From contig NZ_VFOZ01000001.1 in the NCBI RefSeq assembly GCF_006716425.1, positions 5,270,001 to 5,334,000 of the forward strand: a DNA stretch of 64,000 nucleotides. Reading direction: 5' to 3'. The stretch is from Actinoallomurus bryophytorum (GTDB lineage Bacteria > Actinomycetota > Actinomycetes > Streptosporangiales > Streptosporangiaceae). Both the position numbers and the translations under genes were made by a program. Positions 24,430 through 32,997 of this stretch are shown here, one piece after another (positions within the stretch are counted from its first letter, which is position 1; each line of letters opens with the position of its first letter). The notes beneath the pieces are model-generated. The model searched no databases, had not been told where the DNA came from, and was given only the letters and a program-made list of their open reading frames with translations.

Positions 24430-27282
24430 TCAGCCCAGGTCGTACACGGTGGTGGCGCCGATGGTGCGGGCGGGGAAGGTCTGGGCGATCCACGCGGTGA
24501 TCTGCTGGGCGTCGTCGCTGCCGCCGCTGTCGCCGCCTCGGCCGCGTGCCATGGAGCCGGCCAGGAAGTAGTGGATTCTGCCGGCGTGTACGTACTGCTG
24601 GAACCTAGCGAGACTCGGCGCCGGGTCGGTGCCGTTGAACCCGCCGATCGCCATGACCGGCTTGCCCGTGGCGAGCTGGTAGCCCGCGGCGGTGTTGGAG
24701 CCGACCGTCGCCGCGGCCCAGGTGTACGCGCCGGCGTTCTGCTTCAGCAGGGTGGTCAGTTCGGCGCTCGGGGTGCTCGCGTCGAGTAGTGCGCCGGGGC
24801 CGCCCATGGCTCCGCCGCCCACGCCTCCGCCTCGCATGCCGCCCGCTCCGGGGGCCGCGCCGCCGGTGCCCGGGTTCTGGCCGGGCGGGCCGAATCGGCC
24901 GTTCGGGGGCTGGGGCATTCCGCCCTGCCGGGCACCGCCGCCGGGCGGTCCGCCGAAACCGCCGCGCATACCGCCCGGGAGACCACCGGGTCCGCGCATG
25001 CCACCGAAGCCGGCGGATGGTCCGGCCGACGGGATCGCCCCGCGATGCGGGGTCGCCGCCGTGTCGATGGCGTACGCGGCCGGTCCGGCCAGCGAGGCCG
25101 CGACCGCGAGACCGGCACCCACGGCGAGTACCCGACCGGTCAGCCGCCGCCGCGACGGTCGACCGTCCACCGTCCCCTGGCCCCTCAGATCCTGGCCGGT
25201 CAGATCCGGGCCGGTCGGCGTCCGGCCCGCATGCTCCTGGCCGGTCGGCTCTTGGTCCGCCGGGTCCTGGTCGGTGGGTTCATGGTCGGCCGGGTCCCGG
25301 TCGGCCGGGTGGTCCTGATCGGTGGGTTCATGGTCGGCCGGCCATCGGTCCGTCGGCTCCTGGCGCGTTGGCCTCTGGACCGCCGGATCCCGGTCGGTCG
25401 CGTCCTGGCTCGTCAGCCATCGGCCGGTTAGCAGTGCACACGCCGCCACCAGGCCGGCGGCCAGGATCGGGACTCGCAGCCATGGCTCGAACGACGAGGT
25501 GCGGCCGAGAAGCCGGTACGACCACCACGCGGTCAACACGACCACGACCGCGAGCACGATCGCTGCGGCGGTACCGTCACGCCGTCCAGCCGAAGCCGCA
25601 CGCGGTCGAGACCCCGGCGTCCCAACGGGCGACTGCCCACCCCCATCGTGTACGCGCCGGTCGGCACGATCGAGCTCGCCGACCTGCCCAGCATCGACCT
25701 GCCCAGCATCGACCCGCCCAGCACCGGTCCGGCGGCCACCGGCCGCGTGCGCCCAGAGGGCGGCCGCACCCATTCCGACGAGCGCCGCGACCGCAGGCGC
25801 GAGCGCGACCGTGTAGTAGCCGTGGAAGATGCCCTGCATCAGGCTGAACACCGCATCGGTGACCAACAGCCAGCCACCCCACAGCGCGAGCCCTGCCAAC
25901 CCCGGGTCGGTACGCAACGACGGACCCGAGTAGGTCGCACGGGCCACGACATCGGGCTCCGCGGTAGGGCCCGCGCGGTGCGTGGGGCCGGGGCTGGTGG
26001 GGGGAGTGGCGGTCGTTGGGCCGGGGTCGGTGGGGGAAGTGGCGGTCGCGGGGTCGAGGTCGGTGGGGGAAGCGGTGGTGGTGGGGCCGGGATCGGTCGA
26101 GGACGCCGTGGTCGCGGTGCCGGGACCGGCAGCGGACGCGGTGGTCGTGCGGCCGGCGGCGGTAGAGGAAGCGGCGGCCGTGGACCCAAGGGCGACGGAG
26201 GAGGCGACGGCCGCAGAACCGGGGACGATGGACGAAGCGCCTTCGCCGCGCAAGGCAGAGGACGGTTGCGAGACGTCCGGGCCCGGCGCGGGCGGCGGCT
26301 CAGACCACGGTGCCACGTCCGCGCGATGGCGGGCGTAGGTCGCCCAGACTCCCGCGACCAGCAGTACGAGGGCCGCCGGGAGCAGCCAGGCGATCTGGCC
26401 TCCCAGCTCCGCGCCGAACATGCGTGTCCAACCGGCGTCCTGGTTCGTGTTGCCCAGGCCGCCCGTCTCGTCCCCGCTCAGGCGACCGAACCCGTTGTAG
26501 CCGAGCGCGAGCTCCAGCACGCTGTTGTGCTGCGACCCCCCGATGTACGGGCGCGAGCTCGCGGGTACGGCGGCGACGATCGCGACCCACCAGCCGGCCG
26601 ACAGAACAAGCGTCACCGCCGCCAGGGCCAGCTGCCACAGGTGCCGTCGCAGGGCGGTCGGGGCCATCACCAGATAGACCAACGCGAAGGCCGGGACCAC
26701 CAGGAACGCCTGGAGCATCTTCGCCAGGAATCCCAGCCCCACGAAGGCCGCGGCCAGCATGAGCCACCGCGTGCTCGCCCGCTCCTGCGCCCGTACCAGG
26801 GCGTACGCCCCGAGGGTCAGCAGGAGGACCAGCATCGCGTCCGGGTTGTTGAAGCGGAACATCAGCGCCGCCACCGGCGTCGTCGCCAGACAGGCACCGG
26901 CCAGCAGGGCTCCGCCCGTGGCGGTACGAGGGCCGAACGCGACGAGCGACCGGCGTACGGTCGCGTACAGGACGCCGACCGTGGCCACGCCCATCAGCGC
27001 CTGGGGGACCAGGATGCTCCACGCGTTCACGCCGAACACCCGTGCGGCCAGGTCCATCGGCCACAGGGACAGGGGCGTCTTGTCGACCGTGATGAAGTTC
27101 GCGGCGTCGGAGGACCCGAAGAAGAGCGCCTTCCAGCTGTGCGATCCCGCCTGCACGGCCGCCGAGTAGAAGGAGTTCGCCCAGTCCGAGGCGCCGAGCC
27201 CCCAGGCGTACAGCAGGCCGGTGGCAGCCAGCAGACCGAGCAACGCGAAGCTACGGGACGGTAGACGGGAAAGTAGGGACAT
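24430..27282 (-). CDS. GT39-type (ArnT/PMT-like) integral membrane glycosyltransferase
   Basis: This 950-residue polytopic protein belongs to the glycosyltransferase-39/GT-C superfamily, which moves sugars from lipid-phosphate donors. The first extracytoplasmic loop has GLGASDWANSFYSAAVQ with the catalytic-type acidic residue, and the next has TVDKTPLSLW. About a dozen membrane helices are visible. The C-terminal extracytoplasmic domain (AELTTLLKQNAGAYTWAAAT, YVHAGRIHYFLAG) is typical of actinobacterial members. Two long low-complexity loops (about residues 345-445 and 630-710) and a Gly/Met-rich stretch (about 760-840) are unusual insertions. The start ATG follows GGGGG. Cell-envelope glycosylation is the likely role; donor and acceptor are unknown. 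Confidence 0.85.
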   Translation of the reverse strand: MSLLSRLPSRSFALLGLLAATGLLYAWGLGASDWANSFYSAAVQAGSHSWKALFFGSSDAANFITVDKTPLSLWPMDLAARVFGVNAWSILVPQALMGVATVGVLYATVRRSLVAFGPRTATGGALLAGACLATTPVAALMFRFNNPDAMLVLLLTLGAYALVRAQERASTRWLMLAAAFVGLGFLAKMLQAFLVVPAFALVYLVMAPTALRRHLWQLALAAVTLVLSAGWWVAIVAAVPASSRPYIGGSQHNSVLELALGYNGFGRLSGDETGGLGNTNQDAGWTRMFGAELGGQIAWLLPAALVLLVAGVWATYARHRADVAPWSEPPPAPGPDVSQPSSALRGEGASSIVPGSAAVASSVALGSTAAASSTAAGRTTTASAAGPGTATTASSTDPGPTTTASPTDLDPATATSPTDPGPTTATPPTSPGPTHRAGPTAEPDVVARATYSGPSLRTDPGLAGLALWGGWLLVTDAVFSLMQGIFHGYYTVALAPAVAALVGMGAAALWAHAAGGRRTGAGRVDAGQVDAGQVGELDRADRRVHDGGGQSPVGTPGSRPRAASAGRRDGTAAAIVLAVVVVLTAWWSYRLLGRTSSFEPWLRVPILAAGLVAACALLTGRWLTSQDATDRDPAVQRPTRQEPTDRWPADHEPTDQDHPADRDPADHEPTDQDPADQEPTGQEHAGRTPTGPDLTGQDLRGQGTVDGRPSRRRLTGRVLAVGAGLAVAASLAGPAAYAIDTAATPHRGAIPSAGPSAGFGGMRGPGGLPGGMRGGFGGPPGGGARQGGMPQPPNGRFGPPGQNPGTGGAAPGAGGMRGGGVGGGAMGGPGALLDASTPSAELTTLLKQNAGAYTWAAATVGSNTAAGYQLATGKPVMAIGGFNGTDPAPSLARFQQYVHAGRIHYFLAGSMARGRGGDSGGSDDAQQITAWIAQTFPARTIGATTVYDLG
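25190..25420. repeat. Low-complexity repeat in the GT39 gene (ADHEPTDQDP-type)
   Basis: Minus-strand coding repeats of about 9-12 codons built on PxDxEPTDQDPAD. They form a highly charged extramembrane loop of about 70-80 residues. Unit boundaries vary, which suggests slippage expansion. Confidence 0.55.
25950..26260. repeat. Low-complexity repeat in the GT39 gene (TDPGPTTA-type)
   Basis: Minus-strand coding repeats of about 10-11 codons built on TDPGPTTATPPT and AASSTAAGRT. They encode a Thr/Ala/Pro/Ser-rich loop of about 100 residues between two membrane helices. Confidence 0.6.
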
Positions 27283-27347
27283 GCCCCCATAGTCGGGGAC
27301 CGGGGTCGGCCTCCGGTGAGCCGATCATTAAATGAGCGTGAGAAGAG

Positions 27348-27692
27348 TCAGCCGCGGGCGGCGCAGGTGATGCAGGTGCTGGCGGTGGGGCGGGCGGCAA
27401 GGCGTTCGGGGGCGATGGCGTCGCCGCAGACCTCACACCGGCCGTACGCGCCCTCCTCGAGTTGCCGCAGCGACCGGTCGAGCTCGGACAAATGCCGGTG
27501 CGACTGGTCCAGCAACGCCTCGAGCTGAGCACGCTCGAAGGCGATCGTGGCGCCTTCGGGATCGTGCTCGTCGTCCACGCCGGTGGACGTCGAGGACTCG
27601 ATGAGGCCGGTGCGGTCGCGGTCGAGTGCCGCGATGCGCTCCAGTGTCCTCAGCCGCTCCGCGGCCAGTCGCTCTTCCAGTGAAGGAGTCAT
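27348..27692 (-). CDS. DksA/TraR-type C4 zinc-finger protein
   Basis: This 114-residue protein starts at ATG 27692, or at the adjoining GTG. A coiled-coil pair (residues about 5-35 and 48-80) precedes the C4 zinc finger CEVCGDAIAPERLAARPT...CITC near residues 86-107. The layout is that of DksA/TraR proteins, which enter the RNA polymerase secondary channel and modulate transcription. The acidic tip between the helices reads DDEHDPEGA. It is monocistronic, with the GT39 gene downstream on the same strand. Confidence 0.85.
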   Translation of the reverse strand: MTPSLEERLAAERLRTLERIAALDRDRTGLIESSTSTGVDDEHDPEGATIAFERAQLEALLDQSHRHLSELDRSLRQLEEGAYGRCEVCGDAIAPERLAARPTASTCITCAARG

Positions 27693-27746
27693 CACCAGTG
27701 AAAACGACCCGGCGGCACGGCGAATTCCACCTTTGGAGCGCGGGCC

Positions 27747-28715
27747 TCAGCTCGAACCGCGAGCGACCAGTTCGAGCCCCAGTGAGATCGAGCGCGGGGC
27801 GCCGGGCCCGTCCAGGCGCTGGAGCAGGAGCTCGGTCGCCGCGCGGCCGGACTCCTCCAGTGGCTGCCGCACGGTGGTGAGGTCGAGCGCCTCGGCGAGC
27901 TCGCCGTCGTCGAAGCCCACCACTGCGAGGTCGCCGGGAACGGCGAGTCCGAGCGAGTGCGCGGCGCGCATGACGCCCGCCGCCAGGGTGTCGTCCGCCG
28001 CGAAGACCGCAGTGGGCCGGTCCGAAGCCGAGAGCAGCTCCCGCGCGGCGGCCACCGCCGATCCGACTCCGTGCCCGGCGAGCCGTACCGCGGGCGAATG
28101 CTCCGCCAGAGCGGCACGGAACCCGGCGAGCCGCCGCTGCGACGGCGAGACGTACAGGTCCGACTCCTGCGTCTCGCCGAGGAACGCGAAGCGCCGATGT
28201 CCCCGCGCGAGCAGGTGCGAGGCGACCAGGCGCCCGCCCGCGGCGTCGTCGGTGTGCACGGAGTCGAAGCCGGGATGGCGTACGTCCACCAGCACCGTGG
28301 CCAGCCCCAGCAGGCGCCGGGCGATGGCGTCCTCCAGCGGCAGGCTCACCACGATGAGCCCGTCGAGCCGTCCGGTGACGGGCAGGCTTCCGAGCAGCGG
28401 GGACGTGCTCTGCGAGGCGGACGGCTGGTCGAACACCACGACCTCGACCGGACGGCTCCCGACGGCACGCAGCACGCCGGTCAGCCGGCGCGCGACCGAG
28501 GGGTAGGAGGAGTACGGCGCCAGCACGCCGATCCGTCCCACTCCGCGACGCGCCCGCGCGACCGCTTCGGCCTTGGGGACGAAGCCCAGCGCGTCCACCG
28601 CCGCCAGGACCCGGCGACGCGTCACGTCGCCGACCCGCTCGGGTGAGTTGAGCACTAGCGAGACCGTCGAGATGCTCACACCGGCCTCACCGGCGACATC
28701 CCGGATGGTCGGCAC
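27747..28715 (-). CDS. LacI-family transcriptional repressor (divergent from SDR)
   Basis: This 322-residue regulator has the LacI helix-turn-helix at residues 3-25 (TIRDVAGEAGVSISTVSLVL) and hinge helix near 50. A periplasmic-binding-like sensor domain follows: IGVLAPYSSYPSVARRLTGV, FAADDTLAAGVMRAAHSLG and AVVGFDDGELAEALDLTTVR. Start GTG 28715 follows GGAGATGCC. It is divergent from the SDR gene, with paired palindromes in the 81-base gap, so it probably represses that gene and itself. The inducer is unknown. Confidence 0.88.
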   Translation of the reverse strand: MPTIRDVAGEAGVSISTVSLVLNSPERVGDVTRRRVLAAVDALGFVPKAEAVARARRGVGRIGVLAPYSSYPSVARRLTGVLRAVGSRPVEVVVFDQPSASQSTSPLLGSLPVTGRLDGLIVVSLPLEDAIARRLLGLATVLVDVRHPGFDSVHTDDAAGGRLVASHLLARGHRRFAFLGETQESDLYVSPSQRRLAGFRAALAEHSPAVRLAGHGVGSAVAAARELLSASDRPTAVFAADDTLAAGVMRAAHSLGLAVPGDLAVVGFDDGELAEALDLTTVRQPLEESGRAATELLLQRLDGPGAPRSISLGLELVARGSS

Positions 28716-28730
28716 GGCATCTCCCGGACT

Positions 28731-28750
28731 ATCGAACTGCTTCGATCGAA
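28731..28750. promoter_or_regulatory. Candidate LacI operator between lacI-type gene and SDR
   Basis: Two overlapping palindromes: ATCGAActgcTTCGAT (28731-28746) and TTCGATCGAA (28741-28750). They lie 16 bases upstream of the LacI start and about 50 upstream of the SDR start. Confidence 0.55.
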
Positions 28751-28796
28751 CTTTTTTGCCACACTACAACGAGGTACATGACGAAGGGAGAGAGCG

Positions 28797-29564
28797 ATGA
28801 GCCGTTCCTACGTGGTGACGGGCGGAGGACGGGGCATCGGAAGGGCGGTGGCCGAACGGCTCCTCGGTGACGCGGACACGGTCGTGGCGATCGAGCGTGA
28901 CCCGGTGGCGCTCGAGTGGATCGCCGCTCACCCCGCCGGTCCGCGCCTCGTCGGCCTGGCCGGCGACGCCGCCGACGAGACCGTCGCCGGGCTGGCGGCC
29001 GATCTCGCGCAGGCGGCGGCGCCTCTCGCCGGGTGGGTCAACAACGCCGCGGTGTTCGGCGACGCGGCGTCGTTCGACTCCACCCCCACGAGCGAGACGC
29101 TGCGCGGCATCGAGCTCAACCTCGCGCTCGCCGTCGTCGGGTGCGCGACCGCCGTGCGAAGGTTCCTCGCGGCCGGCGCCGGCGGCTCGATCGTCAACGT
29201 CTCCTCCCACCAGGCCGTGCGCGCGGTGCCGGGCTGCGCGCCGTACGTGACCTCGAAGGCGGCGATCGAGGGACTGACCAGGGCGCTCGCCGTGGAGTAC
29301 GGCCCGCACGGCATCCGGGTCAACGCGGTCGCGCCCGGTTCGATCGGCACCGAGCGGTACACGGAGCTGCTGGCGGGCGGGGACGGCGCGCGGATCGAGG
29401 CCGAGATGGCGCGCCTTCATCCCCTCGGCAGGGTGGGCCGTCCCGGCGAGGTCGCCGCGGCGGTGGCGCATCTGTTGTCCGACGGCGCGAGCTTCATCAC
29501 CGGTGCGACCGTGCCCGTGGACGGGGGCCGTACGGTGCTCGCCCAGGACCCGGAGACGCTGTGA
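28797..29564 (+). CDS. Short-chain dehydrogenase/reductase (SDR)
   Basis: This 255-residue NAD(P)-dependent oxidoreductase has the classical SDR layout. TGGGRGIG at residues 8-15 binds the cofactor, NNAA lies near 83, the catalytic Ser is in NVSSHQA near 140 and the YxxxK pair is in YVTSKAA near 152-156. The C-terminal region reads FITGATVPVDGGRTV. The RBS GAAGGGAGAG is well placed. A divergent LacI regulator suggests a sugar- or polyol-type substrate; the specific alcohol is unknown. Confidence 0.87.
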   Translation: MSRSYVVTGGGRGIGRAVAERLLGDADTVVAIERDPVALEWIAAHPAGPRLVGLAGDAADETVAGLAADLAQAAAPLAGWVNNAAVFGDAASFDSTPTSETLRGIELNLALAVVGCATAVRRFLAAGAGGSIVNVSSHQAVRAVPGCAPYVTSKAAIEGLTRALAVEYGPHGIRVNAVAPGSIGTERYTELLAGGDGARIEAEMARLHPLGRVGRPGEVAAAVAHLLSDGASFITGATVPVDGGRTVLAQDPETL

Positions 29565-29764
29565 GGTTCACCGGGCACGTTGCCCGCACCAGGCCGGCGA
29601 CCGTGCCGGGACGAGCGCGGGGCCACTCACCGCCGCCGATGTGCGCGTCTTGACCGTGATGCGACGCGTCGTAAACGGCCCAATCCCGGCCCTCGCCGGG
29701 GGTTGAGCCATTTTTTGCCGGGCGATCCGATCCTCTGGCGGCCGGCCCGGGTATCGCCCCCTGC

Positions 29765-30331
29765 GTGTCGAACGGAAGCGCAGGCGCCTTCTTGGTGGCG
29801 GTCGCGATGCTCACCGGTATGGCGCACCTGCAGGGTGCGCCGTCGAGGGGGCATGCGCCCGTACGGCAATGGTCCCGCCCCGAGCGGGTGGAGCTCGGCG
29901 ACACGAGCATCCCGGTCAGATCCGTGCGCCGGCACGTCTCCCAACAGTGGAGGTCACGGCCGGCGGCGCCCGGCCGGGCGATCGTGCCCGAAGCCACCCC
30001 GGAGATGATCGTCGGCTATGTGGACCCGGCTCGCGGGTCGGCCGCCTTCCACCGGCTCACGCACGTCAACGAGGGGGACCGCGTGAAGGTGGTGCGCCGG
30101 GACCACAGCACCGCCTGGTTCAAGGTCGACTCGGTACGCCGCGCGGTGAGACGCTCCGTCGAACAGGAGCGGGCCCGCGGCGACCGGCCCGAACTCCGCC
30201 TGATCTCCGTGCGCGACGCCGCGCGGCGCGGCGGGCACGCCGACCCGCGCAACGTGATCGTCTCGGCTCATCTCGACCGCCCGGCGAGCGAGGACGTCCA
30301 CCTCGACCGCCCCGGCGTCGTCGACGAGTGA
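29765..30331 (+). CDS. Degenerate class F sortase homologue lacking catalytic His and Cys
   Basis: This 188-residue protein has an N-terminal hydrophobic segment (residues 5-22) and a sortase-like beta-barrel core. MIVGYVDPARGSAAFHRL aligns with the VGHVD segment of class F sortases, and GDRVKVVRRDHSTAWFKVDS and PELRLISVRD follow. The catalytic His of GHVD is Tyr85, and the Cys of the usual ITCGG motif is replaced around residues 148-150 (SVR). The Arg-bearing last strand (PRNVIVSAHL) is kept. The central segment before the barrel is also shorter than usual. The start GTG 29765 has no strong RBS. It is probably a non-catalytic or decaying sortase fold; no LPXTG-type substrate gene is nearby. 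Confidence 0.65.
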   Translation: MSNGSAGAFLVAVAMLTGMAHLQGAPSRGHAPVRQWSRPERVELGDTSIPVRSVRRHVSQQWRSRPAAPGRAIVPEATPEMIVGYVDPARGSAAFHRLTHVNEGDRVKVVRRDHSTAWFKVDSVRRAVRRSVEQERARGDRPELRLISVRDAARRGGHADPRNVIVSAHLDRPASEDVHLDRPGVVDE

Positions 30332-30364
30332 ACCGGGGCCGGTCAGGGCGCCGTCCGCCCCGGT
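30332..30364. terminator. Terminator-like hairpin between convergent sortase-like and IclR genes
   Basis: ACCGGGGC (30332-30339) pairs perfectly with GCCCCGGT (30357-30364). The element starts at the sortase-like stop and overlaps the end of the IclR gene. Confidence 0.5.
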
Positions 30365-31161
30365 ACGGGAGCGGGCTCCACGGCGGGCAGGACGAGGGTT
30401 CCGCTGGCGGTCGCGTGGGACAGCTCACGGGACAGCGACAGAGCCGAGGTCCGTACGGCGGGGGCGAGGCGCTCCAGGTCGAGGCGGTTGGCGTGGCCGG
30501 TGATCGAGATCGCCGCGATGACGCGACGGCGGTGGTCGAAGACCGGTGCCGCCACCGCGGACACCCCGATCTCCGACTCCTCCCGGTTGATGCCGTAGCC
30601 GCGTTCGAGCGTCCGCGCGAGGTCCCGTTCGAGCAGGCCGGGCATCGTGATGGTGTGCGGCGTGTGACGGGCCAGCCCGGCGCGCAGCACGCTCCGCAGG
30701 CGTTCCGGTGAACCGAACGCCAGGAACAGCTTGCCCGTCGCCGTGCAGTACGCCGGCAGCCGTCCGCCGACCCGGGAGATGATCGGCATTGACCGGCGGC
30801 CGCTGACCTTCTCCAGGAACAGCGTGTCGATGCCGTCGAGCACCGCCAGGTGGATGTTCTGGTGGGACGCCTCGTACAGGTCCTCCAGGTACGGCAGCGC
30901 CGCCTCGCGCAGCCCGCGCGGCCGGGGCACGCGCTGACCGAGGACGAACAGGCGCATGCCCAGCCGGTAACCCGCCTGCGTACGCTCCAGGGCGCCCCAG
31001 CTCACCAGCTCGCCCAGCAGCCGGTGTGCCGTGGGCTTGGGCAGGCCGCTGCGTGCCGCCAGCACGGTCAGGGTCAGGTCGACGTCGGACGGGCCGAAGG
31101 CGTTCAGCAGGCTCAGTCCACGGGCGAGGACCGACTTGGGCGGTCCCTGCGAGGCATCCAT
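30343..31161 (-). CDS. IclR-family transcriptional regulator
   Basis: This 272-residue protein has a winged helix at residues about 10-75 (VLARGLSLLNAFGP; LAARSGLPKPTAHRLLGELV) and an IclR effector domain (NIHLAVLDGIDTLFLEKVSG, RLPAYCTATGKLFLAF, VSAVAAPVFDHRRRVIAAIS). The ATG is preceded by AGGAGAGAAGGG. It is the last gene of the SDR-GMC-IclR operon and probably controls both that operon and the divergent ABC importer/aldehyde dehydrogenase operon. IclR regulators often respond to small aromatic or carboxylic metabolites; the ligand here is unknown. Confidence 0.88.
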   Translation of the reverse strand: MDASQGPPKSVLARGLSLLNAFGPSDVDLTLTVLAARSGLPKPTAHRLLGELVSWGALERTQAGYRLGMRLFVLGQRVPRPRGLREAALPYLEDLYEASHQNIHLAVLDGIDTLFLEKVSGRRSMPIISRVGGRLPAYCTATGKLFLAFGSPERLRSVLRAGLARHTPHTITMPGLLERDLARTLERGYGINREESEIGVSAVAAPVFDHRRRVIAAISITGHANRLDLERLAPAVRTSALSLSRELSHATASGTLVLPAVEPAPVPGRTAP

Positions 31162-31215
31162 GTCAGAACCCTTCTCTCCTGAGGGGGGCCGCGCAATGGG
31201 CGGCGGGCCGGGCGC

Positions 31216-32997
31216 TCATCCGGTGAGCTCCTTCCCGAGGTGGCCGGCGACCATGGCGGCGAACGCCATGATCGTCAGTGATGGGTTGACCGACAGCGAC
31301 GCCGGGACCAGTGAGCCGTCCCCGACGTAGAGCCCGGCGACGTCGTGCGACCGGCCGTTCGCGTCCACGGCCGAGCGCCGGGGGTCTGAGCCCATCGGCA
31401 CGCTGCCCTGCGCATGTGAGGTGCTCAGCCCGGTCCAGAGCACCTCGCGGGCACCTGCGGCGCGCAGCGCCCGGACGGCGAACTCCCGCGCCGCGTCCAG
31501 CCGGGCGCGTTCGGCCGCGGAGAAGCGCTTGGTGATGACCGGCTCGCCGCGTACGTCCAGTTCGAGCACGCCTGTGTTCTCGTCGTTCGCCATGACGAGC
31601 AGCCCGGCCCAGTGCCGGTAGTCCGCCGCGGCCCCGGCCAGCCGCCGGCCCCAGAGCGGTCCGCCATCCTCGTCCGTCAGGCTTTCGGCGAACGAGACCG
31701 GGTCCTGGATGGTCGGGCCCTCCAGGACGAACTCCTCCTGGCGGTCCAGGCAGTGCCCGGTGATCGGGTAGACGCGGTGACAGTCCTGCGGCTCGTCGAA
31801 ACGACCGTAGACGAGCCGGGCGGGGTGCAGCCCGATGGTACGGCCGACGAGCCGCGAGCTCGGGGTCCGCAGATAGTCCGGGCTGCCCAGCAGGATCCGC
31901 GGGGTGCCGAGCGTGCCCGCCGCGAGCACGACCGTACGTGCCCGTATGACGCCGCTCTCGCAGACGACCCCGGTCACCGCGCCACCCGAGATCAGCACCC
32001 GGTCGACCGTGGTGCGGGTGACCAGCCGCACCTCCCCGCGCGCCACGGCCGGCGCGATGAAGGTGTTGAGCGCGGACTTGCCGGCGTTGGTCGGGCAGCC
32101 CTGCAGGCACGAGCCGCAGCGGGTGCAGTTGTAGTCGGTGTAGGACCGCACCGGCTCGAACGACGCGCCGAGACGCGCCAGCCCGTCCCGCAGCCGGTAC
32201 GCGCTCGGCGTCCAGTCGGCGCGCTCGCGTACGCCGAGCCGCCGCTCGACGGCGGTGTACCAGGGGAGCAGGTCGGCCGGGGAGAACGCGGCGCCGTCCG
32301 GGCCGAGCAGGCCGGTCCGCTCGTGGAAGGCGGCGACGTCGGACGCGGCGGCGCGCATCGCCACCTTCGTGTTGATGACCGTCGATCCGCCGACACAGCG
32401 GCCGGCGAGCAGCGCGACGGGATCGTCGCCCTCGGTGTGGCGTACCGGCCACCACAGCCGGTGCCGCGCCTCGAGTTCGAAGCGTGTGTGCGTGTCGGCC
32501 GGATACAGGCCGCCGGCCTCGATGAGCACCACGTCGTGGCCGTTCTGCCCGAGCTCGGCCGCGATCAGGCCGCCGCCCGCGCCGGAGCCGACCACCACGA
32601 CCTCGGCCGCCGGCGGCAGCGGCTGGGGCGCTTGCGGCGGCTCGGTCAGGAACGACCAGTCCTTGCGCAGCCGCCGGGCCTGCGGCGCGTCGAAGCCGAT
32701 GTCGTCCCAGCCGGTCGGGCCGGTGTGGCCGTGGACGGCGAAGTCACCGTAGTAGGCCTCGATCGCGAGCCTTCTGACCAGCGCGAACGCGGCCGAGCGC
32801 GCGAGCGGCGCCAGTCCGTCGACACCCTGCCTGACGGCCGGCGCCAGCAGGCCGATCGCGGCGTGCAGGTCGTCCTCCTCGCTGTGGGACATGCCCGTGA
32901 CCGCCTGCGCGATGTAGTGCTCGGGTCCGATCGCGCGCGAGCCCGGCACCAGGAGCTCGCAGAGGCCGGCGAGCACGCGCGTCTCTCCGCTGGTCAT
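31216..32997 (-). CDS. GMC-family FAD-dependent oxidoreductase
   Basis: This 593-residue alcohol oxidase/dehydrogenase of the GMC class starts at ATG 32997, overlapping the SDR stop (ATGA). The N-terminal ~110 residues form a helical domain resembling the small subunit of gluconate 2-dehydrogenase. Then come the FAD-binding EVVVVGSGAGGGLIAAELGQ and LLAGRCVGGSTVINTKVAMR. A Cys-rich segment CTRCGSCLQGCPTNAGKSAL, known in long-chain alcohol oxidase-like GMC members, precedes the substrate domain. The C-terminus has the GMC signature HAQGSVPMGSD...VAGLYVGDGSLVPASLSVNP with the catalytic His region. It likely oxidises an alcohol to an aldehyde for the divergent aldehyde dehydrogenase. Confidence 0.87.
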   Translation of the reverse strand: MTSGETRVLAGLCELLVPGSRAIGPEHYIAQAVTGMSHSEEDDLHAAIGLLAPAVRQGVDGLAPLARSAAFALVRRLAIEAYYGDFAVHGHTGPTGWDDIGFDAPQARRLRKDWSFLTEPPQAPQPLPPAAEVVVVGSGAGGGLIAAELGQNGHDVVLIEAGGLYPADTHTRFELEARHRLWWPVRHTEGDDPVALLAGRCVGGSTVINTKVAMRAAASDVAAFHERTGLLGPDGAAFSPADLLPWYTAVERRLGVRERADWTPSAYRLRDGLARLGASFEPVRSYTDYNCTRCGSCLQGCPTNAGKSALNTFIAPAVARGEVRLVTRTTVDRVLISGGAVTGVVCESGVIRARTVVLAAGTLGTPRILLGSPDYLRTPSSRLVGRTIGLHPARLVYGRFDEPQDCHRVYPITGHCLDRQEEFVLEGPTIQDPVSFAESLTDEDGGPLWGRRLAGAAADYRHWAGLLVMANDENTGVLELDVRGEPVITKRFSAAERARLDAAREFAVRALRAAGAREVLWTGLSTSHAQGSVPMGSDPRRSAVDANGRSHDVAGLYVGDGSLVPASLSVNPSLTIMAFAAMVAGHLGKELTG

